Assembly (NCBI GenBank): GCA_025765615.1
Contig: JAIVFJ010000032.1
Location: 1-62,500, forward strand
From: Zopfochytrium polystomum
Lineage: Eukaryota > Chytridiomycota > Chytridiomycetes > Chytridiales > Chytridiaceae
Direction: 5' to 3'
Length of the DNA: 62,500 nt
Part shown: piece after piece, positions 12,279 through 22,654 of the stretch
Position numbering within the stretch: the stretch's first letter is position 1
Layout of the letters: each line of letters starts with the position of its first letter
Translations under genes and position numbers: made by a program
Notes under the pieces: model-generated
What the model saw: only the letters and a program-made list of their open reading frames with translations
Told to the model about the DNA's origin: nothing
The model's database searches: none

Positions 12279-12747
12279 AGAAACGGGGGGTTTGTGAACC
12301 GTCTTAAATAGCTTCGCGCACATGAATTTTTCATTGTTTCGCTGAGAAATACACTGGTTGCCTGAACACTGAACACTGAACACTGAAGAGTCAAAAGGGC
12401 AGCAGCTCAAATTTGAGCCATCCCGCGAAGGTTCAAACTCGCAAACCTGGGAAGAGTCAATGCTGCATGTGTGCAACCAACAGAAATCGACGAAGTCATC
12501 TTTGAAGTCGCTATGAAAGGCACCGGCTTCTAGAATTTTATTTGAATTTTACCAAAATGGACATGGTATGAGGAAGAGTAAAGGGAATGTGCGGAAGGGC
12601 GGGCTGGAAGCCTAGACATAAAATCTGCTGAAACAGTAGCATTTCCGGTCCCCAATACTTGAGGTTTCGCTTCGACTGTTGGCCACCATTGTTTTGTGCC
12701 CAGACAGAACCACTGCCAGTCGACACAATATGAAGCGCACGGCCCCT
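12279..12747. other. Intergenic, no gene seen
   Basis: No supported coding region or RNA gene. The only pattern noted is three direct copies of GAACACT separated by GA near 12365-12388. Confidence 0.6.
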
Positions 12748-13279
12748 CTAGAATGAAGGCTCACGCGGCTGCCCTCGCGGAAACAGCCCGTCAATATCAC
12801 CGGGCACCAACCCGGGCGGAGGCGGCGCCGCCGCACACGGCGTCGACGGCCCGGTGCGCGCTGTCCACGTTTTCCGCGCTTTCGTCCGCAGCGCACCGGC
12901 GAAGGCCAAGCAAGCGCGCTGTTGGGGACAGGCAGAGGAGCGGGGCAAACGCAGCTGCGGTTGCGGGGCAGAGGTCGCATCCGTCAGCGACGACGACGTC
13001 GACGCGGCCGACGGCTGCGGCGACGGCGCGGGCGGCGGCTCGGACGGAGGCCGGGGTCGCGGGGTCGATGCAAACGTGGGAGACGGCGAGCGGGGTTCGG
13101 ATGGCGGCGAGGAGGGCGGCGACGGCCTTGCGGGCGCGGTGGGCGAAGGGGGCGCCGAGGATGATGTGGTAGTTGGTGTGGGTGGTGGCGGTGGTGGTGG
13201 TGGAGAGGGCGAGCTGGGCGGCGACGGCAAAGGCGGCGGGGTTGCTGGCGTTGGCGATGAGGACGACGACTGTAGTCAT
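12748..13279 (-). pseudogene. Broken short-chain dehydrogenase/reductase (SDR)
   Basis: The minus-strand ATG at 13279 opens a Rossmann-like start: MTTVVVLIANASNPAAFAVA, then YHIILGA and, further on, AAAVGRVDVVVADG, which corresponds to beta4 and the NNAG position of SDRs. After that the frame runs into Ala/Cys-rich sequence. A recognisable SDR-like C-terminus (PGDIDGLFPRGQPREPSF-stop at 12748) is found only in a second minus frame. The catalytic YxxxK region is missing and the whole is about 175 codons against the usual 250-300. I read it as an internally deleted, frameshifted SDR copy. A hidden intron could rescue the frame but not the missing active site. The region is very GC-rich compared with its neighbours. 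Confidence 0.5.
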
Positions 13280-14900
13280 TGCGTGGACACGGCCTGGCCG
13301 TCAGTAGCGGACGCGTCGCTGTTCTTGTTCGTCTTATAAATACAACCGAGTCGGCCCAACACGTGTATATATCGTGGGGCTGCGCGGGGCAACAGCGGTG
13401 AGAAGTTTTGTCAGAGCCGGGATCCGAGACAAGAGACAGACAGAGAGAGAGACAGGGAAAGGAAGTGAGAGAGACAAGGCAGACAACCCTCGGCGACCAT
13501 GCAACAAAGGAGCCGAAGCCGAGTGAAAAAGAAAAAAAAAAAAAAAGAAAAAAAAAAAAAGTAGTGAAAAAGAGGGGGGAAAAAAATGTAAATGGTTCGA
13601 CATTCCGAACGGAGTGTGGGTTGCGTTTGCACTCCCGGGCTGGCCCGTCGTCCTGCATCCTCTTCCAGATTTGAATATTAACCACACGCAGGGCTGGGTT
13701 TAATATTATTATCTTTGTTTTTGGCTGTACTCTGTCGGCTTCCCTTTGCCGAAAGTCGATGGGCAAGACGAACAACCAAACCACCAACTGGGGGGAGTGT
13801 CGTCCCAACAAAATCCAAGTTAAAATTCAGACAAAATGTCAGATAAAATAAAAGGACAAAATTCTTGCCTGTGCTGACCACTCCAAAGATTGTGCGCCCC
13901 ACCCATAGCGGAAACTAAAATGGAACTTGGAAAGTAGAAGTCTGGTTTGTGGCATTCCTTGGATCTGAGATGCATCTCTGGTCTCGGGCCAAATAGATTG
14001 CCCTGAAAGCTGGGTGGTCCTGGCTACTCGACACCCACACATGGGTAATGACAAAAAAAACTACCCGTTCTGCTGTGACAGCTGTCACAACTGACTCAAA
14101 GGGGTGTGCCTCAATTTTCTCATTCCGCTCAGTTTCCTGTGTCTGGACATTGTGCTATGCAGTCAGGATTTGCAGGGCATATACTGATCAGGAGCTGCAG
14201 CTTGAGGGACTCTCAGAAAAGGTTCTGCAGCACTCAGTCTTGGTGGACCTTTTGTGCGGCCTAGAAGTTGTGACAACACATTTGAGGCTTAGATGGCATC
14301 CTGTGCTCACAAAATACACAAGCGGAAATTATTGTTTGGAGGAACTGGATTGGAGCAGCACAAGTACGAGAGTATCACTTGTCCTTTTCTCAGTTTGTGG
14401 AACATGAGTGGTGTGGAGTTCTCACAGGACTACCTTCCCCTGGTGGAAGACCGGCATGCAACCCCACAGCAAAACTCAGTGCGAACTAAGGATGTTGCTG
14501 GTATCGAAGGGATGGGATGGGTCAGGCAGATGGAGTTTGCAGCGGAAGCTGGCAGCCTGTTGTTTTATCGGCTTGGGATATGATGGAGGCGGTGAGTGAC
14601 TTAGTGTTTTATGGAGTGTATGGGGGTATGTAGTGCGTTTCAAAGTGCGAAGCCTCCCTCGAGCCTTGACGCACATATATTCCTCTCAAGCGACAAAGAA
14701 TCTATTAGTGCACTGCCCAAACAAAGAACAAGGAAGAAATTATGACATTATCACACAGCAGAAAGGCTGTGACAGGTGATGCTTGATTAGCTCTGCTTCC
14801 GCTCTTTTTATTGATTTTAAGCACTTTCGGCTACAACGCCTACAGAAGGAGCTGCAAGCAATTTCAGTAAGGGGGGTCCAAAAGTCAGACTACCACTACC
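13280..14900. other. Intergenic, degenerate sequence
   Basis: A GA-rich tract (13420-13480) and a long A-tract (13527-13560) are followed by sequence with several medium ORFs on both strands (for example 14048-14407 and 14293-14583, plus). None resembles a known family, and their overlapping frames give no consistent gene. This may be old transposon debris at the left border of the transposon domain. Confidence 0.4.
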
Positions 14901-15285
14901 TCCAACCACCATTTTGTCCTATCTTGCGTGACTAGTCTCCCCAGCTGCACACCAAATTGCTCTAAGTTCCCTCCATTTTGTTCTCCAACACTCCCCAAGG
15001 GACAACACCACCAAAACTTTGATCCTCTGCCTGGAATTTGGCACACAGTTGCTCTTCAACAGTGCCAACCTGCTATTCCAATTTCGGAATTTTTTGTCCA
15101 TCAATCAACTTGCAACAAGCGTTGTGTGCAACACACATCTTCTATCCTGGATCATTTTCTCCCTCAAGTACAGCATCAAACAACTCCTAGAGTCACTATT
15201 TGTCACCACCTCACTGTCAAGCAACTCCTCCAAATTTTCCAGCAACTGGTTTCTCCTGCAACAGGATCGTCACTAGACACAACAC

Positions 15286-15585
15286 AATGTTGTCCAATCT
15301 AAACTCATTTGTTGGCATGTTCACTGGCAAGACGCTGACAGAATTCAATGACTTTATTAGCAACCTTCATATCAAGGTTATTGGCAAAAAAGGAATTCAG
15401 GACCTAACATGGACGGGCCTATTCCCTCTGAGAGGCCTTTCTGCAACGAGGAGGCCTACCATACATATGTCACACATCTACCCAAGGATCAGTGGGACGG
15501 ATGGCGTTTCTGGCTGCACTATTGAAATGGTGGGCACAGCACACCAGAGCCAAAGGCAGGCGAAACACGCTCACCAAACTATCTA
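15286..15585 (+). pseudogene. Retroelement gag-like fragment cut by family-A LTR
   Basis: After a long 5'-leader-like stretch, an ATG at 15286 opens MLSNLNSFVGMFTGKTLTEF and continues for about 100 codons until the sequence is interrupted by the inverted family-A LTR at 15586. The hydrophilic start followed by a short leader resembles a gag N-terminus, but no family motif is visible. Assignment as retroelement debris rests mainly on context. Confidence 0.3.
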
Positions 15586-15882
15586 TGTCAGGAACAGGGC
15601 AGGACAGGACAAGGCAAACAAGGAACTGAGAGGAGTGATGATTGTATTGGAAACAATAATTCAGGACTGGTCCCCCATCCCCCTTTTATACCTTTTGAGA
15701 GTCTTCCTTGTCAAGACTCAAAGAAAGTTCCAGAAAGAGCAATTAGTAAAACAATGATACCAATGATACCAATGACAACAAGACAAGTCAGGAAAGCAAA
15801 GAAGGTTCCAGAAGGTTCCACAAGGTTCCATGAAGGAATGTTCTAGAAGGTTCCAGAGGTTTCCAGAGGGTGATTCATAACA
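15586..15882 (-). mobile_element. Solo LTR, gypsy family A (inverted)
   Basis: The sequence matches the family-A LTR at 51668-51975 in reverse orientation, bounded by TGTCAGGAACAG and ATTCATAACA (TG...CA termini). It carries the AAGGTTCCAGAAGGTTCC-type internal repeats and the TATA-like element of the full LTR. It is slightly shorter than the 308-bp reference because of a small deletion near the GGGATGGGAC segment. Flanking pentamers (ATCTA left, GAACT right) do not match, so a simple target duplication is not preserved. Confidence 0.9.
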
Positions 15883-16230
15883 GAACTCCTTGGCTGTGGT
15901 CACTTTGGTGGTGTCTATCATCACAGTCGTCATTGTTGTCACAGTGGTTGTTGCCCCCTTGACACCAGTTGCAGTCTTCCTCTTCATCTGCCTCAAGGGC
16001 AGTTAAGACAGCAGCAAGCTCATCCATGATGTTCTGTAGATCATCGAAGCAGGCGTCGTTGTTGTGAAGTGCTGTCTCAAATGGTCCAAAACAACTATGA
16101 GCTGAGCTGTGTGCGAGGTCCCTGCCTCTTCTTTCAAGCGGACCCTCCGCAGCAAACATTTGAGATCATTGGTTTTGTTGACAACATCCACGTCATGGCC
16201 AACATCCCAGCTCTCCTCAGATAACAATTA
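15883..16230 (-). pseudogene. Acidic ORF remnant
   Basis: Two minus frames read KTNDLKCLLRRVRLKEE and then LQNIMDELAAVLTALEADEE followed by an Asn/Asp/Cys/His-rich tail; together they look like one broken coding region abutting the solo LTR. Family unknown; probably retroelement gag debris. Confidence 0.25.
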
Positions 16231-16964
16231 TGGTTTTAGTATTTGTATTCAAGGGATCTGAATCATGTGATCAGGATCTGGGATGATTCTTCTCTGGAGC
16301 TGCTGGAGCTCCCCCATTTATACTGCAGGTGGTCTTTGGAATCAGATTTGGTTATTGTCTTTTAGCTCTGAGAGATAGAGTTTTAGACTTCGAGGATGCT
16401 TTTAGGTAGGCATGACATCATTGTTGCGTCATGCTGATTTGGCCAAAAAGGTCAAAGGAAGCTTCATTGGACCCAACTGCTGAGGGTCAGCCTAAAAGCT
16501 GCAGCAGCAAAAGCTGCCTGGAAAGTCGCACAGACATTCAAGCTTCCACTGTGTATTGTTGCTTTTTTAAAGGTGCTTGTGCAAGGGGGACTGTTGGAAT
16601 TTGCCCTTGCAAGAGATAATCAACTGAGAAAGAAAAAAACTTAACTTGTCCTTCCTTCCTGTGTGTGTCCCGCGATCACCACTCCCTCTGCGTTTTTGCT
16701 CAATCGATCTTCTTTTTTTTCTTGTCCGCGTTTCCTTTTTTCACTTGAACGAAAATTTATCATTTTTGTTTTATTCTCCTTTTCCTCCTCCAATAGTACC
16801 ATTTTCCTTCCATAATTTATTTACCGGATATTTTATGTTTCGGAAGACGGAACGGACGCCTCCCTTCCGTTGCGGGCAGGGAGATGGGGTAAGAAAAAAC
16901 ACGAACACACATACATACATAAATAAGAAAAATTTATTAATAAAAATCGAAAAAAAACCAAACG
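16231..16964. other. Intergenic and MPC2 upstream region
   Basis: No gene supported. The last 300 bases are T- and A-rich and should contain the MPC2 promoter and 5' leader. Confidence 0.5.
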
Positions 16965-17839
16965 ATGGCGGCGGCTCAAGCTCCAGCACAGAGCGCCCTT
17001 CAGAAGTTCATCAACCACCCGGCAGGTACATACAGTATTCGACTGACGACTTCGCCTGCCTCCGATGGCACCTGCTCGAATGCTCCCTCACATCTACCGG
17101 CTCGATTGCACACACACACGCACACACACACGCACACACACACGCACGAGGTTCGCCGGCGATGATAGTGGAATTGAGCCGCGATCGCCACTCGCCACGC
17201 ACGACCCGCTTACGAACCCGTCTTGACTAATGCACCAGGTGGCTCCCGAAAAACGCTTGCGTTGATCAAGGAGCAACCTACCTTCGTAAAAAGCAAACTA
17301 TTCAATGTTGAACAATTTCCACCTTTCAGGCCCCAAGACAGTCTTCTTCTGGGCGCCAGCGACCAAATGGGTAACGTGCACAATCTTCTGCTATCTTCTG
17401 CAACCAGCCACTCACGCCCTCCCATTGTCCTGCAACAAACCCAGGGGATCGTCATTGCCGGCTTGAGCGATTTTAACCGGCCCGCCGAGAAGCTGTCGTT
17501 CCAGCAAAACTTTGGTTTGTGACCTTGACTTCGCAATCGTTTACTAGGACTCCGCACAAACTAAACATGTATAAATTTCGCCCTATCTGTGCAGCCTTGG
17601 CGGTAACGGGAATAATTTGGGCGCGATATGCTTTTGTCATCACCCCCCGTCAACTACAACCTGATGAGCGTAAGCCTGTTCACCAGTGCAACCGGGCAAT
17701 ACCAACTGTACCGCATTTGGGAGTACGTTTATGATCAAACTCGTTTCTCTTTAGTTTGGTTGAGCGACGTTATTAAAGTCTGACTTATTCTTCTTTGCTC
17801 TTTGGCGTTAGTTACAACAACAAAGTGAAGCATGCTTGA
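16965..17839 (+). CDS. MPC2: Mitochondrial pyruvate carrier subunit 2, with a one-base frame break
   Basis: Exons 16965-17025, 17330-17370, 17445-17514, 17595-17722 and 17812-17839. The translation shows the family landmarks: FINHPAG-PKTVFFWAPATKWG, IVIAGLSDFNRPAEKLS, LAVTGIIWARYAFVITP, VNYNLMSVSLFTSATGQYQ, LYRIW and a short basic end NNKVKHA. MPC2 pairs with MPC1 in the inner mitochondrial membrane to import pyruvate. All junctions are in phase, but the exons sum to one base too many. The excess lies in the run of six C at 17643-17648, between VITP and VNYN; five C would restore the frame to a normal product of about 108 aa. A homopolymer sequencing error is likelier than a real null allele. 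The first intron holds a CA/GCACAC microsatellite (17106-17148). Confidence 0.9.
17106..17148 (+). repeat. CA/GCACAC microsatellite inside MPC2 intron 1
   Basis: Tandem CACACACG units between exons 1 and 2 of MPC2. Confidence 0.85.
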
Positions 17840-18249
17840 TTCCTTCCGAATGTTTGGGCTTCATTTTTTTGGATTGGAATCCACGAACGCAAAAAGGCTT
17901 CATACACTTGACCATTCATCTCCACCTGCCCGTCATTGGTAGCTGCGATTGTCTTACGAGGGCGATTTGTGTGAGTGAGTTACTCTCTCGTATTGATCAA
18001 CCTCCTGTTTTTCTTTTTCTTGTTTTGGTTTCTCTGTAAGGGTTGATACTGTTTCCCTCCTTAATACTCTGACGGTCCCGTGTTGAAAGTTATAAAAACG
18101 CGCAAATTCATTGGTCAAACTGTAGCGGAGCAAAAGAAAGAACAAGAAAAACAAACAAAGAGAAGAGGAAGTTGATTGTTGAGTAATTGGATGCCATAAC
18201 AAAGAACAGAAACGAGAGTGAAAAGTTCCGCAACCCAATATTGATAAAT

Positions 18250-18446
18250 CAAACAGAATATCACTCGGGGATGCCTGTCGACTAGTAAGCAATCCTTGCC
18301 GCAAGCACACTTTGATAACGCCTTGGAAACTAAAGAACTGGGAGCAATAATAGGGGTCCCGATCCTTGCGGTTTTATGACAGGTACGCTTGTTTTTGTGA
18401 ATAAAATCCCTAGACTTTATCACTGAGACCTCAGTGTAGTCTCACA
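18250..18446 (-). mobile_element. LTR of gypsy family C, truncated (inverted)
   Basis: Reading the minus strand from 18446, TGTGAGACTACACTGAGG through AGTTTCCAAGGCGTTATC matches the starts of the family-C LTRs at 45489 and 52640. Similarity stops after about 160-190 bp, and the usual AGTCTCACA end is absent. It lies immediately downstream of the minus-strand polyprotein at 18.5-19.65 kb with a purine-rich stretch between, so it is probably the truncated 3' LTR of that element. Confidence 0.8.
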
Positions 18447-18496
18447 GTACCTCTATTTTAATCTCACACCCACAGGTGTGACAAAGGGAGTACTTC

Positions 18497-19646
18497 TTAC
18501 GTAGAAGGTTTCGACTGTGTGCTCCTCCTCAGGGGCACAGGTTGAGTTTGTGGTGTAGACGGGCCAGCAACAGGCTGACTTGTGGCAGGTTGTACAGACA
18601 GTGCACTAGCTTGCATGGTGGGGTTGGAACCTGGTGGGGTGAGAGAATGAAGCAAGCGCTGATCTCTCTCCATTATCATCTGCGTGGCCACCCTTGCAGT
18701 AGGCGCACGGAACTTGCAGCTCTTTGGAAGCTGTGACCATTTCAATCGTTTCTGATATTCTTCAGGATCATCGGTCTTCACCAATTCCCAGTAGTCGCGC
18801 ACTGCAAGGCGGTGAAGATCTTCTTCGAGTTGGTACCAATTGTGTTTGGTAGAGAATCCTAACCACTTGGTCAGATAGTAATACTTTTCTCCGTCAAAGG
18901 TATGACCTTTGATCCTCTCAATAGGATACTCTACATCGGCAGTTTGGTCTTCGGTTTCCTCTGAAGTGTACTTCTTAAGGAAGTCAACATGCACTCCAGG
19001 GGCCGTCGTGGTCTTGGAGGCAGGTTTCTTCATGAGCTGAGTGGCAGTCTTCCACTTTTCAAGCTCTTTCTCAAAGTCATCAAGACTATTGGTAACAGCA
19101 TCTTCCACAGAGTCTACAGGAGCCTGCTCGGTGTAGGGTCTCAGACGGGAGATATGGACAGTTCACACCACAATCTGTCCAGAAGGGAATGTTTCTACAA
19201 CACTATATTGTGTCTTTGCATCCTCGCCTGTGATGGCGACGACTCGAACAGGTCCGACCCACCGGAAAATAAGAGAACGGCTTTTGTCACCAATGTCACC
19301 GGGTTGTCAAGAGGAACAGCCATCCATGCTTTCTCTCCAAGTCGGAAAAAGTAGGGATCCTTGTATCTGTCAAGGGAGGCCTATCGAAGGGCCTCCTTGT
19401 ATTTCTCAGAGCAGGAAATAACAGTCTCTTGCGCTGCCTTCAACTGGTTGAGAACCTCAGCAACGTAAGGTTCTGTCAAAATCAACTCAACTGTGCAAGT
19501 GAGTCGTTCTTCCTCCAAGCCACTAGGTTTGGGGATATCCAACAGGATTGGTGCAGAAAGACCATGCCAGAGCTTGGTCCCATTAATAGGTGCTTCCCTA
19601 TTCCATGGTTCAGGGAGGATATCAACCGACTTCAGTTCTCCCTGCT
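18497..19646 (-). pseudogene. Gypsy family C polyprotein 3' fragment with chromodomain
   Basis: Minus-strand coding remnant in two frames. From right to left it reads LKSVDILPEPWNREAP, KLWHGLSAPILLDIPKP, VAEVLNQLKAAQETVISC, YKDPYFFRLGEKAWMAVPLD (the integrase C-terminal GPY/SH3-like zone) and then a clear chromodomain: YPIERIKGHTFDGEKYYYLT followed by KWLGFSTKHNWYQLEEDL. It ends in a Pro/Ser-rich tail (PLRRSTQSKPST). Reverse transcriptase and the catalytic integrase core are missing, so only the C-terminal end survives. Chromodomains place it among chromoviruses, where they are thought to steer integration towards heterochromatin. The 5' side is cut by the inverted LTR-B at 19647. Confidence 0.85.
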
Positions 19647-20763
19647 TGATGAAATCCCACCCAGGACTGGAGGGACTTGGTGTGTGTGGGGATGAAGAAA
19701 GAGAGAGCAGTGATGATGGAAAAGGGAGAGGAGTGAGAGGATGGAGAGAGGAGAGAGGAGTGAGTGGGCAGAGATGGAAGAGAGAGCAAATGGAGGAAGA
19801 GAGATTGGCTTGTTTTGCACTGGATTCTGTCAAAGCAGCAAGGAGGGGGGTGGATTCCTTGTTTGATCTCTGTGAGAGGTTGCTGCTCTTATACTCCTGC
19901 AGGTTGGAGCCATCAGAAAACAGAGGGAGCAGTGAGCTGCACAGAGCAGGCCACAGAAATGAGATAAAGCAGGCTGAGCACCAATCCCCAGCCTGGGCTA
20001 AGTACCCATTCAGGGCTGAGCACCACCCAGGGCTGGGCATCACTCAGGGCTGAGCACCACCCAGGGCTGAGTACCAGCCTGGGCTGTGCACCACCCAGGG
20101 CTAAGTACCAGCCAGGGCTGAGTACCACCTTGGGCTGAGTACTTTGTCTGGGCTGAGTACCACCAGGAACCAATTTACAGCTTGTTTGAGAAACAGTTGC
20201 TTGTAAATTGGGTTGGTTGTTTCCAAATCAGGAAGCTTGTTTGGGAAACAAGCCGCTTCTTTCCATGTTTTTAGAAATCCAATGATTGGTGCAATCTCTG
20301 GTGAGCTCAGTTTTTATCTCACTTTGAGAAATGCAGTGATTGGTGCAATCCCTGATTCCTAAGTGCCTGTTGCATTGCTCAGATTGCACAGCACAGCAGC
20401 AAAGCTGGAATTCCGGTTCAGGGAGCGGAATTCCAGATCAGGAAGCGGAATTCCGATGCATGGGGCAGTGGCACACTGCTTCTGCATGCTTGCTGTGCTG
20501 TGTTACACGTGCAGAGTGCATAGTTTGAGCATTTTTGTGCATGTTCTAATTGCATTGTTCCTACCAGTAGGATGAACAAAGCTAGAACAACAGCCGCCTT
20601 TGCCTATCTCTTTTAATTGAGAACAGATTAGCCCTTCCGAGCGCCCCATTCAAGTATTGAATCTACTGAGCCCTTCAAACACCCCATCCAATGTGATTGG
20701 ATGGAGTTCTCAAAGGGATCATCAGTAACGGGCGTAGTGTACCCCGTGGGTCGAATCTCAACA
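19647..20763 (-). mobile_element. LTR-B of the copia element, inverted copy
   Basis: About 1.1 kb that is nearly identical, in reverse complement, to 27294-28406. On the minus strand it begins TGTTGAGATTCGACCC and ends GGGATTTCATCA (TG...CA). It includes a tandem array of CAGCCC(T/A)GG-type units of roughly 17-18 bp (near 19975-20165), a repeated GGAATTCC block (near 20405-20455) and TATA-like AT-rich stretches. It is not adjacent to a plus-strand B element in the expected orientation, and no matching target-site duplication was found. Confidence 0.9.
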
Positions 20764-22020
20764 CAACTGACTGCTGGAAACGCGTCACCCACCTCCGCTT
20801 TTGCGACAGCTGGGACCCTGACGCGTCAGTCGACCGCTCCTGAGGGGCGCAGCACTACAGTCGTACCGACTATCCCTCCGGTCCGCAGACCCCGCGCCCG
20901 AGGTGCTCCTCCCGTTTCGTTTATGGGAGCGAACCTCGCTGTCGCGCCCGTTCGATTTACGCGTGCTGAAGTCCGTCAACAGCTCCAACAACGAGGCGCT
21001 GTTGCAAACAACCGTGCTGTTAATCAGCAGTACTACAGCCTTCAGCAGCGTGCTGCCGAATACGCCCGTGTAGCAACGGAGATGAGAGTTCGTCGCGACC
21101 TGGAACGCGAGGAGCAACGCGAACGCGCCCAACGCGCTTCCGCTCGTGCAGCTGCACGCCGCGCTGGTGCCCGTAACGCAGCTGCCCGTCGAGTCGCAAC
21201 TCCTACTACCCCTGCTCCAGTCGTGCCTGTCACAGCGGCTCTGACCTCTGTCGTCCCTGCTGCCGTCCCGACAGCAGTGGATGCCCCTGGCACCACTCCC
21301 ATGGATGTTGACCGCGATGCCACTCCCGTCGCTGAGATTTCTCCCAATCGAGTCATTACTGGCGACGTTGAACGCGTCGTGGTACAAACGGCAACCGTAC
21401 CGCCCTGTCCTGGACTAGCCGCTATCTCCCGTCCAATTGCAGACGGATTTGTCCAGCTTAACACCAAGCTGCAGGGAATCGAGGAATTCAAAGCTCTTGC
21501 CCGATCTGCTCCTACTACAACAGAAGTGTTTGCGCGCACCTTTACCCCAGCCGCAACGCCAGCTTCGTCAACACCTGCTGCTGTAACTCCTGTTCCATCT
21601 ACGCCAGCCGAGCAGGACACTGTCATGGTCGGTACGCCTGCCAGCCTTCCTGACAGGCCTGTCAACACTCTTGCAGAAGTGGCCCAGCTTAATGACATGC
21701 AGTGGGCCCGTTTCTTCAACGACATGGGCACCCCAACCCCTGAGGAAATTGCTCTCTCTTCAGTATACTCTGTGCCTGGAAACAATGCGCTTATCAACGC
21801 GCTCAGCGACATCTTCGAAGGATCCGCCAGCAGCCCTGTCACTCCAACTGCTGCTGCAGCTACGGTGTCGGTGCCTGTCCCTGTCAGTGCACTGCCTGCC
21901 AATACTACTGAGGATATTAGTAACACTGACAAGGATACGCTTGAGAGTGCTATCATTCTTGCTGAGCGTTTTGGAAGTAGGCCTGTTAGCCGCTCTTCTT
22001 CTCCGCATGCTGAACCCTGA
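20701..22020 (+). CDS. Gag-like Ala/Arg-rich ORF (element D)
   Basis: An uninterrupted 439-codon plus frame. The first 21 codons come from the edge of LTR-B, so the natural start is unclear. It is Ala/Pro/Thr-rich with a strongly basic coiled-coil-like stretch near residues 115-160 (RRDLEREEQRERAQ, then ARAAARRAG). A conserved segment reads PDRPVNTLAEVAQLNDMQWA, and the end is FGSRPVSRSSSPHAEP. No zinc knuckle, protease or polymerase motif is present. The last 385 bp plus 3' sequence recur inverted at 29388-29985. It is probably a retroelement capsid-type ORF; a domesticated or unknown protein cannot be excluded. Confidence 0.5.
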   Translation: MEFSKGSSVTGVVYPVGRISTQLTAGNASPTSAFATAGTLTRQSTAPEGRSTTVVPTIPPVRRPRARGAPPVSFMGANLAVAPVRFTRAEVRQQLQQRGAVANNRAVNQQYYSLQQRAAEYARVATEMRVRRDLEREEQRERAQRASARAAARRAGARNAAARRVATPTTPAPVVPVTAALTSVVPAAVPTAVDAPGTTPMDVDRDATPVAEISPNRVITGDVERVVVQTATVPPCPGLAAISRPIADGFVQLNTKLQGIEEFKALARSAPTTTEVFARTFTPAATPASSTPAAVTPVPSTPAEQDTVMVGTPASLPDRPVNTLAEVAQLNDMQWARFFNDMGTPTPEEIALSSVYSVPGNNALINALSDIFEGSASSPVTPTAAAATVSVPVPVSALPANTTEDISNTDKDTLESAIILAERFGSRPVSRSSSPHAEP

Positions 22021-22198
22021 GTTGTTTTCACGCGTTTTTCTGTTTTGTTGGCCTAGAAGCTGCACAAATAGAAATAAAACTTGTTTTTCTTGTTTCAACT
22101 AATCCTGGACCTATGCCCGTTTTTCGTTAACAAAGTTGAAAAACTTTGGTTGTGCTGCCAACCAGTGGCATCAAAAAAGTATAAAGGGAGGGCCCTCC
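21634..22198 (+). repeat. Repeat D, copy 1
   Basis: From GGTACGCCTGCCAGCC to AAGGGAGGGCCCTCC, matching 29388-29985 in reverse complement with a few substitutions and a small Ala-codon expansion in the other copy. It covers the C-terminal part of the gag-like ORF and about 180 bp beyond its stop, including an AATAAA-type signal near 22073. Confidence 0.85.
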
Positions 22199-22291
22199 TG
22201 GGTCCCCCCTCCCCTTTTCCCCACTTGCCCATTCAACAAGTGTGTATAGAAGTTCAGGAAGGCTCAGACTCCCTGTGGAGTCACAACATGG

Positions 22292-22654
22292 TTGCAGCAC
22301 AAGCCAGTACGGATTGCGGCAGGAATGTGTGTTGCCTGTATCTCTGATACACCGTCCAGCCTGGACAGCTCTGAGGCCACCACACAAGTGCTGCCTGTCC
22401 CAGAGAGTCTCCATAACTCTCCTGACAACCTTCTTGCTATGTTCAGTGTTGCACAGAAGTATGAGCCTGAAGACTTGGAGTCCTTCCTTAGTGCTCTCAA
22501 CAACATCGAGAAAGGTACCTCTGGTCTGTATGCTGAAGCAACCTCTGATCCCTCTGAAGACGTTGAACTTGTGGAAGACGTCTCTGAGGCTCCACCTCTT
22601 CCTGACGCCGTTGAGGATGTTTTCTGTCTTGGTTGTCAGTATAGATTGGAATAG
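22292..22654 (+). CDS. Short acidic ORF of unknown origin
   Basis: An open plus frame with LLAMFSVAQKYEPEDLESFL and an acidic end (DVELVEDVSEAPPLPDAVED). It sits between repeat D and the inverted copia fragment. No family recognised; probably part of a retroelement gag region, but it overlaps the end of the inverted RNase H remnant, so only one of the two can be functional. Confidence 0.25.
   Translation: MQHKPVRIAAGMCVACISDTPSSLDSSEATTQVLPVPESLHNSPDNLLAMFSVAQKYEPEDLESFLSALNNIEKGTSGLYAEATSDPSEDVELVEDVSEAPPLPDAVEDVFCLGCQYRLE

Noticed and set aside
13334..13811. Long minus ORFs rich in Phe and Ser
   Set aside because: They run through an A-tract and GA-rich sequence; no family motif and no splice context.
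20701..20763. ATG at 20701 as the true start of the element-D ORF
   Set aside because: The first 21 codons are the edge of LTR-B and recur elsewhere as non-coding LTR sequence.
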